From an uncultured Clostridia bacterium (GTDB taxonomy: Bacteria > Bacillota > Clostridia > Christensenellales > UBA1242): a stretch of DNA of 55,768 bases. The translations under genes were made by a program, and so were the position numbers. The stretch spans positions 1 through 55,768 of the forward strand of contig CALWGA010000040.1 of the NCBI GenBank assembly GCA_944377825.1. The letters run 5' to 3'. Positions within the stretch are counted from its first letter, which is position 1. Each line of letters starts with the position of its first letter. This document shows positions 1 through 7,678 of this stretch, in pieces. Under the pieces are notes generated by a model. It saw only the letters and a program-made list of their open reading frames with translations. It was not told the DNA's origin and searched no databases.

Positions 1-2
1 TG

Positions 3-356
3 CGAGCACCGGCACTTGAAGAATATGATGTTTGTAAAAATGACACTCTAGAAAATTGGAAAGAAATGATTGAATGTTTAGACAGTGGCAAAAACTATTT
101 TAGAGATAATATGGAAGTTGAAACATCAATGCTTGAAGATTATTTTAAATTTGATATATTTAATCATCTTAACATCAAAGAAGATGTAAAACTTATCTAT
201 TGTAGCGAAGATATTTCTGTGAGCAATGACAACATTTTCAAGTTAGCAAAATTAAAAAATTGGGAATTGTTTGAAGTTAAAGGTGCCGACCATTTTTGCA
301 GACGAGAACAAGATATTGAAAGAATAACAAACTTGTTTCTTGATATTTTGAAATGA
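3..356 (+). CDS. C-terminal part of an alpha/beta hydrolase (5' end outside window)
   Basis: The frame is open from the first bases of the window, so this is the tail of a longer gene; an internal ATG at 66 is not needed as a start. About 117 residues remain. The fragment has the look of the end of an alpha/beta hydrolase: a hydrophobic strand followed by an acidic residue (LIYCSEDISV), then a strand and GADHF, where the His would be the catalytic base. The nucleophile region lies outside the window, so substrate and class cannot be told. No terminator is obvious; the downstream gap carries a hairpin repeat. Confidence 0.6.
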   Translation, partial: RAPALEEYDVCKNDTLENWKEMIECLDSGKNYFRDNMEVETSMLEDYFKFDIFNHLNIKEDVKLIYCSEDISVSNDNIFKLAKLKNWELFEVKGADHFCRREQDIERITNLFLDILK

Positions 357-409
357 TTGATAAAAAATTATATTGATTGATTTATTTAATAAGGCACTTT
401 TTATTTCAA

Positions 410-492
410 CATAATAAATCTATCCACAACTCTTCACTGAACGCGACGAGCGTTTCTTCGCTGGAAGGCTTGCCTTCCCTTCTCTTTTCACT
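410..492 (+). repeat. Dispersed hairpin-array element, copy A
   Basis: The head CATAATAAATCTATCCAC is followed by CTTCACT (432-438), a 17-nt hairpin (439-455, stem GAACGC/GCGTTT), the spacer CTTCGCT (456-462), a second hairpin (463-478, perfect 7-bp stem GGAAGGC/GCCTTCC) and the tail CTCTTTTCACTT. The repeat unit is 24 nt. The same architecture with other stem sequences occurs inverted at 1081-1163 and again at 4709-4810. No family name is known to me. Confidence 0.7.
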
Positions 493-539
493 TTTTTTGA
501 TTCTATTCTAAAAGAGTTTTTATTTGAATAAAATATTCT

Positions 540-1076
540 ATGAAAAAGGGTTCGGTTCGGTGGGCATTTAAAGTCTTTGTGCTGTCACTGTCGCTTTCCA
601 TTGTTTTTAGTTTAATGTCGCAGAGTTTGTTGCCGACATTATCTTCTTTTTTCTCTATCTTTGTAATTATCTTTTTCATCTTTGTGGCGGTGGTGTTTGA
701 CATGATCGCGGTTGCTTTCACAACGATAAACGAAGATAAACTCTTGCCATACAAAGACAAAAAGGGCTACAATATGGCTCTCTCGCTATGTCGAAATGCT
801 GACAAGGTTTCCTCTTTCGGCGGAGATGTTGTGGGAGATATTTGCGGAATTTTGAGTGGAGCGGGCGGTGTGAGTTTAGTTCTCAACATGCACCTTGAAG
901 GCGAACAAGTTAACCTTCTTGTGACTTGCTTAGTAAGCAGTCTTATTGCGGGAATAACAATCTTTTGCAAGGCAATCATGAAAAGTTATTCCATTGAAAA
1001 TTGCGCTAAAATCGCCATAAAAACCGGCTCATATTTAGAGTTTGGTAGAAAAAAAGAAAAGAATAAAAAACATTAG
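540..1076 (+). CDS. Conserved small membrane protein of unknown function
   Basis: The protein has 178 residues with about four hydrophobic segments: roughly residues 8-27, 36-60, 95-115 and 123-145. Between the second and third lies a polar stretch with NADKVSSFGGDVVGDICG, which resembles an uncharacterised clostridial membrane family as I remember it; I cannot name a domain. The C-terminus is very basic (GRKKEKNKKH), consistent with a cytoplasmic end. There is no clear Shine-Dalgarno before the ATG. The gene sits exactly between two hairpin-array repeats in opposite orientation (410-492 and 1081-1163), so it may have moved as a unit with them; that is inference. Confidence 0.6.
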   Translation: MKKGSVRWAFKVFVLSLSLSIVFSLMSQSLLPTLSSFFSIFVIIFFIFVAVVFDMIAVAFTTINEDKLLPYKDKKGYNMALSLCRNADKVSSFGGDVVGDICGILSGAGGVSLVLNMHLEGEQVNLLVTCLVSSLIAGITIFCKAIMKSYSIENCAKIAIKTGSYLEFGRKKEKNKKH

Positions 1077-1080
1077 GACA

Positions 1081-1163
1081 AAGTGAATACAAAAAAAGGA
1101 AGAGTGAAGAGTTAAGGCGAACCGCTGGTTCGCAGTGAAGAACTGTGGAAGATTTTAAAATAG
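1081..1163 (-). repeat. Dispersed hairpin-array element, copy B (inverted)
   Basis: Read on the minus strand it begins with a head similar to copy A (TTTTAAAATCTTCCACAG), then CTTCACT (1140-1134), a perfect hairpin (1133-1117, stem GCGAACC/GGTTCGC, loop AGC), a degenerate spacer CTTAACT and a further CTTCACT (1109-1103). It is the inverted partner of copy A across the membrane-protein gene at 540-1076. Confidence 0.7.
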
Positions 1164-1185
1164 AATATCATTTCTTTATTAAAAC

Positions 1186-1500
1186 CACATTTCTCACAAC
1201 GCCACACTTTCAAACTCTCAATCAATTTTTGATTTTGTGAGAGGAAGGGCTTTGCCCGGCGAGCATAAATCAAAAATCACAAATGTGGCACTCCGAAAAT
1301 GTTTATCATTTTTGGAGATAAGGAGTAAACAAACGAATGGTAAGTGATTTGACGTATGGCAAATCACGAAATGAAGTGCTGTTTACGACGCGGAAGAGGA
1401 ATGGGATGAGAAACCAACGGAGTAGCGGTTAGAAAAATTTTAATTTTTCGTGCCCGCGTTAAGCAAAGTTGGTGTCCGCACCAAAATTTGCTTTACAAAG
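1186..1500 (+). repeat. Structured dispersed repeat (about 300 bp), copy 1
   Basis: This stretch has no coding sequence but matches 41431-41690 in reverse orientation over nearly its whole length. It is a chain of hairpins: GGGC-TTT-GCCC (1247-1257); CTCCGAAAATG/CATTTTTGGAG (1291-1317); GTGATTTG/CAAATCAC (1344-1367); GAAAAATT/AATTTTTC (1432-1449); GGTG/CACC (1471-1482). Comparing the copies, the stems survive while loops differ, and one stem has a changed but still paired sequence. The -35 box of the next gene begins right at its end. Confidence 0.75.
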
Positions 1501-1520
1501 CGTTTTTAAAATGCTATAAT
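1492..1520 (+). promoter_or_regulatory. Sigma-A-type promoter of the permease gene, giving a leaderless transcript
   Basis: TTTACA at 1492-1497, a 17-bp spacer and TATAAT at 1515-1520. The expected transcription start (about 7 bases on) coincides with the ATG at 1528, and no Shine-Dalgarno is present. Confidence 0.65.
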
Positions 1521-1527
1521 ACCATGT

Positions 1528-2544
1528 ATGGAAAATTTTTATGATGCAATTTTGGATGCGTTAGTGGATGTTTTCAAGATGATGCCTATTCTCTTTTTGG
1601 CATATCTTCTTGTTTCATACCTTTCGCACGACCATAATCATAAATTTTATGGCTTTCTCAGCAAAAAGAAAAGAACAAGCGTACTTTACGCTTCTTTTTT
1701 GGGTTGCATTCCACAGTGCGGTTTCAGTTCTGTTATTGCTGACCTATATTCAAGGCAAAAGGTGACACTCGGCACGCTGGTTGCGGTGTTTGTGGCAACA
1801 AGTGATGAGGCAATTCCAATCATGATTGCCACGCCGAGCCAAATTTTAAATATGCTCCTTTTAATCGGCATAAAGATAGTTTTGGCGCTTCTTTGGGGCT
1901 ATGGCATCGACTTTGTGGTGGAAATTTGCTCTAAATTAAAAAAGAAAAAGGTGGCAAATGCTACGGCAAAAAAGTTAGACGAAAACGCTAGCGGAACAAA
2001 GGAGTTTTCTCATGCGGAAAATGACCATGTCGACAGTCACGAGTTAAGCGAAGATCACCACCACATACACGAGTGCGGACATATACACAGTGACACCTGC
2101 GACGAGCATTGCCACCATGACGAACAATGCTGTGTTGACAACATCTTTTTGGATGCCTTTAAGCATACATTGGAGATTGCTATCTATGTTTTCATTGCAA
2201 CTTTTATCATAAATCTACTTATCAACTATTTCACGCTTGACATCTTCACAACAATTTTAACCGACAATGGTATTATTCAAATTCTTATCGCGTGCGTGGT
2301 TGGGCTTATTCCAAACTGCGCTTCATCTGTTTTACTTGTCGAACTCTTCACGGTTGGCGCGCTTTCATTTCCAGCACTTGTTGCGGGACTTTCGACAGGC
2401 GCAGGCGTGGGACTTATCATTCTTATTACCAAAAACAAGCATCCACTTAAAAACATCGGCATCCTTTTCTTGCAGTTCTCTATCGGTGTTGTAAGTGGTT
2501 TGATAATTTATGGCATATTTGAACTTTGCGGATTTACATTATAA
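1528..2544 (+). CDS. Heavy-metal exporter-like permease (ArsP_2 / putative manganese transporter family)
   Basis: The protein has 338 residues and probably eight to ten membrane segments in two similar halves. Each half carries a Pro-x-Cys motif at the start of a helix: GCIPQCGFSSV near residue 60 and GLIPNCASSV near 259, so the fold looks internally duplicated. Between the halves lies a cytoplasmic-type loop (about residues 158-203) very rich in His, Cys, Asp and Glu (for example EDHHHIHECGHIH), a likely metal-binding segment. This fits the family annotated as putative manganese transporter or arsenic efflux protein (Pfam ArsP_2), from memory. The metal cannot be told. The gene stands alone with its own promoter and is apparently translated from a leaderless mRNA. 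Confidence 0.75.
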   Translation: MENFYDAILDALVDVFKMMPILFLAYLLVSYLSHDHNHKFYGFLSKKKRTSVLYASFLGCIPQCGFSSVIADLYSRQKVTLGTLVAVFVATSDEAIPIMIATPSQILNMLLLIGIKIVLALLWGYGIDFVVEICSKLKKKKVANATAKKLDENASGTKEFSHAENDHVDSHELSEDHHHIHECGHIHSDTCDEHCHHDEQCCVDNIFLDAFKHTLEIAIYVFIATFIINLLINYFTLDIFTTILTDNGIIQILIACVVGLIPNCASSVLLVELFTVGALSFPALVAGLSTGAGVGLIILITKNKHPLKNIGILFLQFSIGVVSGLIIYGIFELCGFTL

Positions 2545-2931
2545 TGATATTGTTTTTTACTTTATAGAAAAGTAAAGACAACTTTATAAATTATATTAAA
2601 TATCCAATAAACATCCAAAATTAGTTTGGTTTGTTTGGGTGACAATGCCACTTTCTATAAAATAGTTTCTTAATTAAAAATCATAAAATGTGACAATGTC
2701 ACAAATTTGTGTTGAAAAACGCTTGCAAAATCTATTTTTATATGTTATAATCATTTCGTCATTGGACAAATAAGCACTCAAAGCAAATTTTTAAACAGGT
2801 TGCCTGAACGCTTGCAAACTTTGGTTATTTATCTTAATTTTTGAATTTGTTTGCAGGTAAAAGAGTAATCTTGGGTTGGTTTAAAGAGTTAAAACTTTGG
2901 GGAAGGACAAAAACTAGGAGGTAAAAAAATT
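2545..2931 (+). promoter_or_regulatory. Intergenic region with rpsB promoter and long 5' leader
   Basis: A promoter is visible at 2723-2751 (TTGCAA, 17-bp spacer, TATAAT), leaving a leader of about 170 nt before rpsB. An S2-binding autoregulatory leader would be expected in this place from other bacteria, but I could not fold a convincing structure by eye. The first 180 bases hold nothing recognisable. Confidence 0.6.
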
Positions 2932-3837
2932 ATGTCAGTTATTTCAATGAAACAACTTCTTGAGGCTGGTGTTCATTTCGGTCACCAAACAAGAAAGTGG
3001 AACCCTAAGATGAAGGAATACATCTTCACTGCAAGAAATGATATTCACATCTTAAATCTGGAACTCACATCAGAGCAAATCGACAAGGCATACAGTTTTG
3101 TTCGCGATGTTGTGACTTCTGGAAAGAGCGTGCTTTTTGTTGGAACAAAGAAGCAGGCACAAGAGGCAGTTAAAGAGGAGGCAGAGCGTTGCGGAATGTT
3201 CTACATCAACACTCGTTGGCTCGGCGGAACTTTAACTAACTTTAAAACAATTAGAAACAGAATTGAGAGATTAAACAAACTCAATCAAATGGAAAAGGTG
3301 GGCGAGTTCGACCTTCTTCCAAAGAAAGAAGTTGCTCTTTTAAAGCAAGAAAGAGACAAACTCGAAAAGAATCTCGGCGGAATTAAGGATATGCATGAAC
3401 TGCCAGGCGTGTTATTCGTTGTTGACCCAACCAACGAAAAAATCTGCGTTCATGAAGCAAACATCCTAAACATTCCAGTTGTATCACTTGTTGACACAAA
3501 CTGCGACCCATCAAATGTCACAGTGGTTATTCCTGGAAATGATGACGCTATCCGCTCTGTTAAACTCATTGCAAGCGCGATTGCAGACGCTGTTATCGAA
3601 GCAGGAGAGGGCGTTTCCATGCAGAAGAACGAAGAAGAGGAAGACGAGAAGGTTGACCTTGAAAGTTTACTCACAGAGGCAAAGCCTAGTCTAGAACTTG
3701 CCGAGGCAGGCGAGGAGGTTAAAAAGAAAAAGCCTAAGAAAAAACCTGCTAAAAAGGCAGAAAAGACCGAGAAAACAGAAGAAAAGAAAGAAGATGTAAA
3801 AGAAGAAAAAGTTGAAGAAAATAAGGACGCTGAATAG
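2932..3837 (+). CDS. rpsB: 30S ribosomal protein S2
   Basis: S2 of the small ribosomal subunit binds late in assembly near the head and helps recruit S1. The start ([20 protein letters not shown]) and the internal [15 protein letters not shown] are unmistakable S2 signatures. The ATG follows a strong AGGAGG at 8-base distance. The protein has 301 residues instead of about 230-260: the globular domain ends near residue 226 (EAGEGVSM), and a tail of about 75 residues rich in Lys and Glu follows ([15 protein letters not shown] and repeats). It is co-transcribed with tsf 23 bases downstream, the usual pairing. Confidence 0.97.
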   Translation: MSVISMKQLLEAGVHFGHQTRKWNPKMKEYIFTARNDIHILNLELTSEQIDKAYSFVRDVVTSGKSVLFVGTKKQAQEAVKEEAERCGMFYINTRWLGGTLTNFKTIRNRIERLNKLNQMEKVGEFDLLPKKEVALLKQERDKLEKNLGGIKDMHELPGVLFVVDPTNEKICVHEANILNIPVVSLVDTNCDPSNVTVVIPGNDDAIRSVKLIASAIADAVIEAGEGVSMQKNEEEEDEKVDLESLLTEAKPSLELAEAGEEVKKKKPKKKPAKKAEKTEKTEEKKEDVKEEKVEENKDAE

Positions 3838-3860
3838 TCCTATTTAAAAGGAGATTGATT

Positions 3861-4520
3861 ATGAATTTTACTGCACAAGATGTTGCAAAATTAAGACAAC
3901 AAACAGGCGTTGGCATGATGGAATGCAAAAAGGCGCTTACTGATGCTAACGGAGATTTTGAGAAGGCAATCGTTCTTCTTCGTGAAAGAGGACTTAAAGC
4001 CGTTGATAAAAAGCAAAACAGAATTGCATCTGAGGGGCTTGTTGCTTCTTACATTCACATGGGTGGAAAGATTGGAGTTTTGGTTGAAGTTAACTGCGAA
4101 ACAGACTTCGTGGCAAAGAGCGATGATTTCCAAGTTTTAGTTAAGGATATCGCTATGCAAATCGCTGCTGCAAACCCAAAATATGTTCGTGAAGAGGAGG
4201 TAGACCCAGCGGAACTTGAAAGCGAAAAGGAAATTTTGAAGGTGCAAGCGCTTAACGAAGGTAAACCTGCAAACATCGTTGAAAGAATGATTGAAGGAAG
4301 AATTAAAAAGTATTATGAAGAGGTATGCCTTCTTGACCAACCATTCGTGAAGGATAGCAGTAAAAAAATTAAAGATATCTTGACCGAGGCAACTCTAAAA
4401 ATCGGCGAAAAAATCTCAGTTAGACGTTTTGTTCGTTACGAACTTGGCGAGGGACTCGAAAAGAGAAATGATAATCTTGCAGAAGAAGTTGCAAAACAAG
4501 TTGCAAGCGTAAATAAATAA
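3861..4520 (+). CDS. tsf: Translation elongation factor Ts
   Basis: EF-Ts is the guanine nucleotide exchange factor for EF-Tu. The N-terminal UBA-like domain (TAQDVAKLRQQTGVGMMECKK) and the signature EVNCETDFVAKSDDF are clear. With 219 residues this is the short bacterial form, containing one core dimerisation subdomain plus the C-terminal module. The ATG at 3861 is chosen because AAGGAG lies 8 bases upstream; an in-frame TTG at 3855 is too close to that site. It is the second gene of the rpsB operon and is followed at once by an intrinsic terminator. Confidence 0.96.
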   Translation: MNFTAQDVAKLRQQTGVGMMECKKALTDANGDFEKAIVLLRERGLKAVDKKQNRIASEGLVASYIHMGGKIGVLVEVNCETDFVAKSDDFQVLVKDIAMQIAAANPKYVREEEVDPAELESEKEILKVQALNEGKPANIVERMIEGRIKKYYEEVCLLDQPFVKDSSKKIKDILTEATLKIGEKISVRRFVRYELGEGLEKRNDNLAEEVAKQVASVNK

Positions 4521-4521
4521 G

Positions 4522-4552
4522 AAAAAAGGATAGAAAACTTCTATCCTTTTTT
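4522..4552 (+). terminator. Intrinsic terminator of rpsB-tsf
   Basis: The stem GGATAGAA/TTCTATCC has a 3-base loop and is flanked by A6 and T6, two bases after the tsf stop. Confidence 0.85.
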
Positions 4553-4810
4553 AGTGAAGAGTGAGAGAAAAAGGAAGAAGTAAAAGTGAAGAGTTTTAGA
4601 CAGTATTACTTATGATTGCAGGACAAAACACTCACAAAATTGAAATATTTTAGAGTGCGAGGATATCGTCTTTGAAAAAAAATGGTTTTGGTTTATATAT
4701 TAAAAGCATTATAAAATCTTTCCACCACTGAAAATCTTTGATTTTCCTTCACTGTGAACCCATGGTTCACCTTCACTAGAAGTCGCAAGACTTCTCTTCA
4801 CTTTTCACTT
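4553..4810 (+). repeat. Hairpin-array element, copy C (three-unit array at 4709-4810)
   Basis: The core at 4709-4810 has the head CATTATAAAATCTTTCCAC, then three perfect hairpins, each followed by CTTCACT: GAAAATC-TTT-GATTTTC (4730-4746), GTGAACC-CAT-GGTTCAC (4754-4770) and AGAAGTC-GCAA-GACTTCT (4778-4795), at a 24-nt period. On the left, inverted AGTGAAG copies occur at 4553-4559 and 4585-4591, so the whole 258-bp block is bounded by inverted 7-mers. The 115 bases between hold nothing recognisable. This fills the gap between the tsf terminator and rpmB. Confidence 0.75.
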
Positions 4811-4814
4811 TAAT

Positions 4815-4848
4815 AAAAAAAGTTGAACGAGCATAGTTCAACTTTTTT
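4815..4848. terminator. Bidirectional terminator at the 3' end of rpmB
   Basis: The stem GTTGAAC/GTTCAAC is extended by A7 and T6 runs on the two sides, with a 7-base loop. It works as a terminator for rpmB on the minus strand and would also stop plus-strand transcription. Confidence 0.8.
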
Positions 4849-5023
4849 AGTTAGCCTTTTTGTTTGCGGTTTTGATGCATTTTGTGCAAGCCTTAACTCT
4901 CTTTCCGTTAATTTCTGTTTCTTGAAGATTAGCATCATATTTTCTATTAGCCTTGTTGTTTGCATGGCTGACAGTTTTTCCGTCCATCTTGCCTTTTCCG
5001 CAGATTTCACAAACTCTACTCAT
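4847..5023 (-). CDS. rpmB: 50S ribosomal protein L28
   Basis: This 58-residue minus-strand gene starts MSRVCEICGKGKMDGKTVSH and continues with KRVKACTKCIK before a short basic end. It is L28 of the large subunit. The four Cys (5, 8, 46, 49) form the zinc-binding pairs of the Cys-type L28 usual in Clostridia. GGAG and AAGGA lie just upstream of the ATG, and a promoter is found at 5060-5088. Divergent orientation to yloU-fakA is the standard Firmicutes arrangement. A longer open frame over the same bases on this strand is only a shadow. Confidence 0.95.
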   Translation of the reverse strand: MSRVCEICGKGKMDGKTVSHANNKANRKYDANLQETEINGKRVKACTKCIKTANKKAN

Positions 5024-5059
5024 TTCCTTTCTCCTTTTATGATTTTATTTACGCGTTTT

Positions 5060-5088
5060 ATTTTAGCACACTTTTATAAAAAAATCAA
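5060..5088 (-). promoter_or_regulatory. Promoter of rpmB
   Basis: Read on the minus strand: TTGATT (5088-5083), a 17-bp spacer, TAAAAT (5065-5060). The leader to the ATG is about 30 nt. Confidence 0.65.
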
Positions 5089-5339
5089 CTATTTTTTCCA
5101 TTTAGTTGTTAAAAATTATCTACTAAGCCAAATTTTCTTAATAGTTGATAGTGAAAGAGGTGTGACAAATATGAATAATTGGTTATTATCAAGGCATATA
5201 AAGTATTAAGCGTAGGAGAATTTTTGACAGTTTTTGAAAGCGCAGATTTTGGTAAATTTTACAAATTAAAACAATATATTTAAACTTAAAAATATTTTGA
5301 AATATTTTTGAAAAAAATATATTTTTTATTTGATTTTGC

Positions 5340-5368
5340 TTGCGAAAATTTATCATATGTTGTATGAT
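5340..5368 (+). promoter_or_regulatory. Promoter of yloU-fakA
   Basis: TTGCGA at 5340-5345, a 17-bp spacer and TATGAT at 5363-5368. The rest of the 451-base gap between rpmB and this operon (5024-5474) is AT-rich with no other signal that I can see. Confidence 0.6.
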
Positions 5369-5474
5369 ATAGATAGGCAATAGTATTTTGAGTTTTCAAG
5401 ATTTTTAAATATGCCTAGTGAACATAGAGAGTTTTCATTCTATGTTTCAAGCATTGTTCTATCGGAGGAAACTT

Positions 5475-5825
5475 TTGACAGTAGACACTAAAAACTATTA
5501 TGGCAATATCTCAATTAGCGACAAGGCGATACGCACTGTCGCTGGTTTTGTTGCATTGGATTGTTATGGTGTTGTCGACCTTGTTTCCAAGAGCGTTAGA
5601 GACAGTGCACGAGAATTATTCAAAAAGGAATCCTATTCGCGCGGGGTTTCAGTAAATCATATCGACAACCGCATATTCATTGACATACACTGTATCTTGA
5701 AATATGGCGTTTCTATTTCTGCGGTTGCTGAATCACTTAAAAAATCAGTTAAATACTCAGTTGAAAATTTCACAGGTATGATTGTTGACACTGTGAATGT
5801 TCATGTTGTGGGTGTTAGGGTTTAG
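5475..5825 (+). CDS. Asp23/Gls24 family envelope-stress protein (YloU-like)
   Basis: The protein has about 116 residues with the Asp23/Gls24 pattern: GNISISDKAIRTVAGFVALDCYGV at the start, a basic middle, and IDIHCILKYGVSISAVAESL leading to the closing valine-rich strand (VNVHVVGVRV). The family is linked to the membrane and cell-wall stress in Firmicutes; the precise role is unknown. I take the TTG at 5475 as start because GGAGG lies 6 bases upstream; the frame is open from 5418, but that stretch has no ribosome binding site and does not look like the family. It lies 12 bases before fakA, the usual pair. Confidence 0.85.
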   Translation: MTVDTKNYYGNISISDKAIRTVAGFVALDCYGVVDLVSKSVRDSARELFKKESYSRGVSVNHIDNRIFIDIHCILKYGVSISAVAESLKKSVKYSVENFTGMIVDTVNVHVVGVRV

Positions 5826-5837
5826 GAGTTAACTATT

Positions 5838-7472
5838 ATGCAGAAAACGATTAATGGTGCGTCCTTTCGCAAGATGGTGCTTGCAGGGGTTAGCCTTTTA
5901 GAGCAAAATAAAGAATATATTGATTCGCTTAACGTCTTTCCAGTTCCTGATGGCGACACTGGGACAAATATGTTTCTAACGATGAAGTCCGCGATGACCG
6001 AGATAAACAAATGCATGAATAACGACATGTCCGCTCTCTCTGAGGCGTTCAGCAAGGGTGCTCTTCGTGGTGCGAGAGGCAATAGTGGCGTTATCACATC
6101 TCAAATCTTCAAGGGCTTTTGCTCTGTGACTAAGAATTGTAAGGAGATAACCACCAAAGATTTTGCAAAGGCTATGCAGGAAGGCGCGACCATTGCCTAT
6201 AAGGCGGTCACAAAGCCAAAGGAAGGCACAATATTGACTGTCATCAGAGTTATGGCAGAGAATGCCGTCGCACTTGCAAAAAGGCATGAGGACTTTGAGG
6301 TTTTCTTAAAGAAAGTCATCGACACTGGCGAAGAGATATTGAAGCAGACACCTGAGATGCTTCCTGTGCTTAAAAAGGCAGGGGTTGTGGACTCTGGTGG
6401 ACGTGGTATCCTTGTTATCTTCACAGGTTTTTATCGATACATCATGGGCGACGAGGATCTTGAGATGACTTTTGAGGACGACAAACAGCCTCAAACCTTA
6501 GACGATGTTATTGCCGACATCAACAACCTTGGCGACATCGAGTTTGGTTACTGCACTGAGTATATGATTATCCATATGCACAAAAAGACCACTGAGGTCG
6601 ATATTGATAAACTTCGTGAGAAACTTATGGAGATTGGCGACTCGGTTATTTGCATCGGCGACCTATCTCTTGTGAAAGTCCATGTTCACACCAACGAGCC
6701 GAACAAGGCACTCGGCTATGCGCTGGAACTTGGCGAACTTTTCAACTTGAAGATTGAAAATATGCGTGAGCAGAACCGCGAACTTAAGAAAAAGGCGCAG
6801 GCGGTGGAAGAGAGTAAGGAAATCGGCATGATTGCAGTCGCTCCAGGCGAAGGACTTGCTTCTATTTTCAAAGATTTAACAGTAGACGAAATCATCGTCG
6901 GCGGTCAGACCATGAATCCTAGTGCTGAGGACATTGCAACGGCGGCAGACAAAGTGCCAGCAAGAACGGTCTTTGTTTTCCCTAATAATAAGAACATCGT
7001 TTTGGCAGCAGAGCAAGCCAACGATGTGACAAACAAGAATTTGGTTATCATTCCAACCAAGAGCGTGCCAGAGGGCATTTCGGCGGCTATCGCATTTAAT
7101 CCAGAGGCAAGTGTGGAAGAAAATAAAACCGCCATGCTTGATGCGATTAAGTCGGTGCGTTCTGGTCAGGTGACTTATGCCGTTCGTGACACGCATGTTG
7201 ACGGCTTTGACCTAAGAAAAGGCGAGATAATTGGGCTTGACGATAAGGCAATTTTGGCAAAAGGCAACTTGGTGGGCGACACAACCGAAAAACTCATCGA
7301 ATCCATGTTTGATGACAGCATAATCAACATCACTTTGTTCTATGGCGGGGACATTCGCGAGGAAGAGGCAAACGAACTTCAAGGAAAGTTAGCCGAGAAA
7401 TATCCAGAGTGCGAGGTGACAGTGGCATATGGCGGTCAGCCAGTATATTACTACATTATTTCGCTTGAATAG
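5838..7472 (+). CDS. fakA: Fatty acid kinase catalytic subunit (DAK2 domain, YloV/FakA)
   Basis: FakA phosphorylates fatty acids delivered by a FakB (DegV-type) carrier, feeding exogenous fatty acids into phospholipid synthesis. The N-terminal DhaL/DAK2 nucleotide-binding domain shows NVFPVPDGDTGTNM with the metal-binding Asp residues, then GARGNSGVITSQIFKG; the C-terminal half carries the FakA-specific domains (ending EVTVAYGGQPVYYYIISLE). The length of 544 residues fits the family. No fakB is in the window. The operon with yloU ends at a strong terminator 20 bases after the stop. Confidence 0.93.
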   Translation: MQKTINGASFRKMVLAGVSLLEQNKEYIDSLNVFPVPDGDTGTNMFLTMKSAMTEINKCMNNDMSALSEAFSKGALRGARGNSGVITSQIFKGFCSVTKNCKEITTKDFAKAMQEGATIAYKAVTKPKEGTILTVIRVMAENAVALAKRHEDFEVFLKKVIDTGEEILKQTPEMLPVLKKAGVVDSGGRGILVIFTGFYRYIMGDEDLEMTFEDDKQPQTLDDVIADINNLGDIEFGYCTEYMIIHMHKKTTEVDIDKLREKLMEIGDSVICIGDLSLVKVHVHTNEPNKALGYALELGELFNLKIENMREQNRELKKKAQAVEESKEIGMIAVAPGEGLASIFKDLTVDEIIVGGQTMNPSAEDIATAADKVPARTVFVFPNNKNIVLAAEQANDVTNKNLVIIPTKSVPEGISAAIAFNPEASVEENKTAMLDAIKSVRSGQVTYAVRDTHVDGFDLRKGEIIGLDDKAILAKGNLVGDTTEKLIESMFDDSIINITLFYGGDIREEEANELQGKLAEKYPECEVTVAYGGQPVYYYIISLE

Positions 7473-7491
7473 TTATCTTTTAATAAGTTTA

Positions 7492-7518
7492 AAGCATCCG
7501 ATTCGGATGCTTGTTTTT
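7492..7518 (+). terminator. Intrinsic terminator after fakA
   Basis: The stem AAGCATCCG/CGGATGCTT has a 3-base loop and is followed by GTTTTT. Confidence 0.85.
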
Positions 7519-7632
7519 ACTCAAAATCGAATATAATAAATTTGGTTCTTAAAGTCTTAAACTAATTTTTTGCGTTAAATAAAAAATGTGGTAACTGATG
7601 TAAATTTAAAAAGAAAATTTAATATATTGCTA

Positions 7633-7660
7633 TTGACATTTTCGATTTTTGTGTTAAAAT
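7633..7660 (+). promoter_or_regulatory. Promoter of the 632-residue unknown protein
   Basis: TTGACA at 7633-7638, a 16-bp spacer and TAAAAT at 7655-7660, with AAAAGGGG as ribosome binding site shortly before the ATG. Confidence 0.65.
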
Positions 7661-7678
7661 ATCTTAAAAGGGGTAAAT

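Noticed and set aside
4709-4810. CRISPR-like array because of the regular 24-nt period
   Set aside because: The constant part is only 7 nt and the variable parts are perfect palindromes; only three units, and no cas gene is in the window.
4810-5010. 66-codon minus-strand open frame over rpmB
   Set aside because: It is a shadow in another frame; the true gene is the 58-codon L28 frame with Cys pairs and its own ribosome binding site.
5418-5474. Upstream start for the Asp23 family protein
   Set aside because: No ribosome binding site and no family similarity; GGAGG supports the TTG at 5475.
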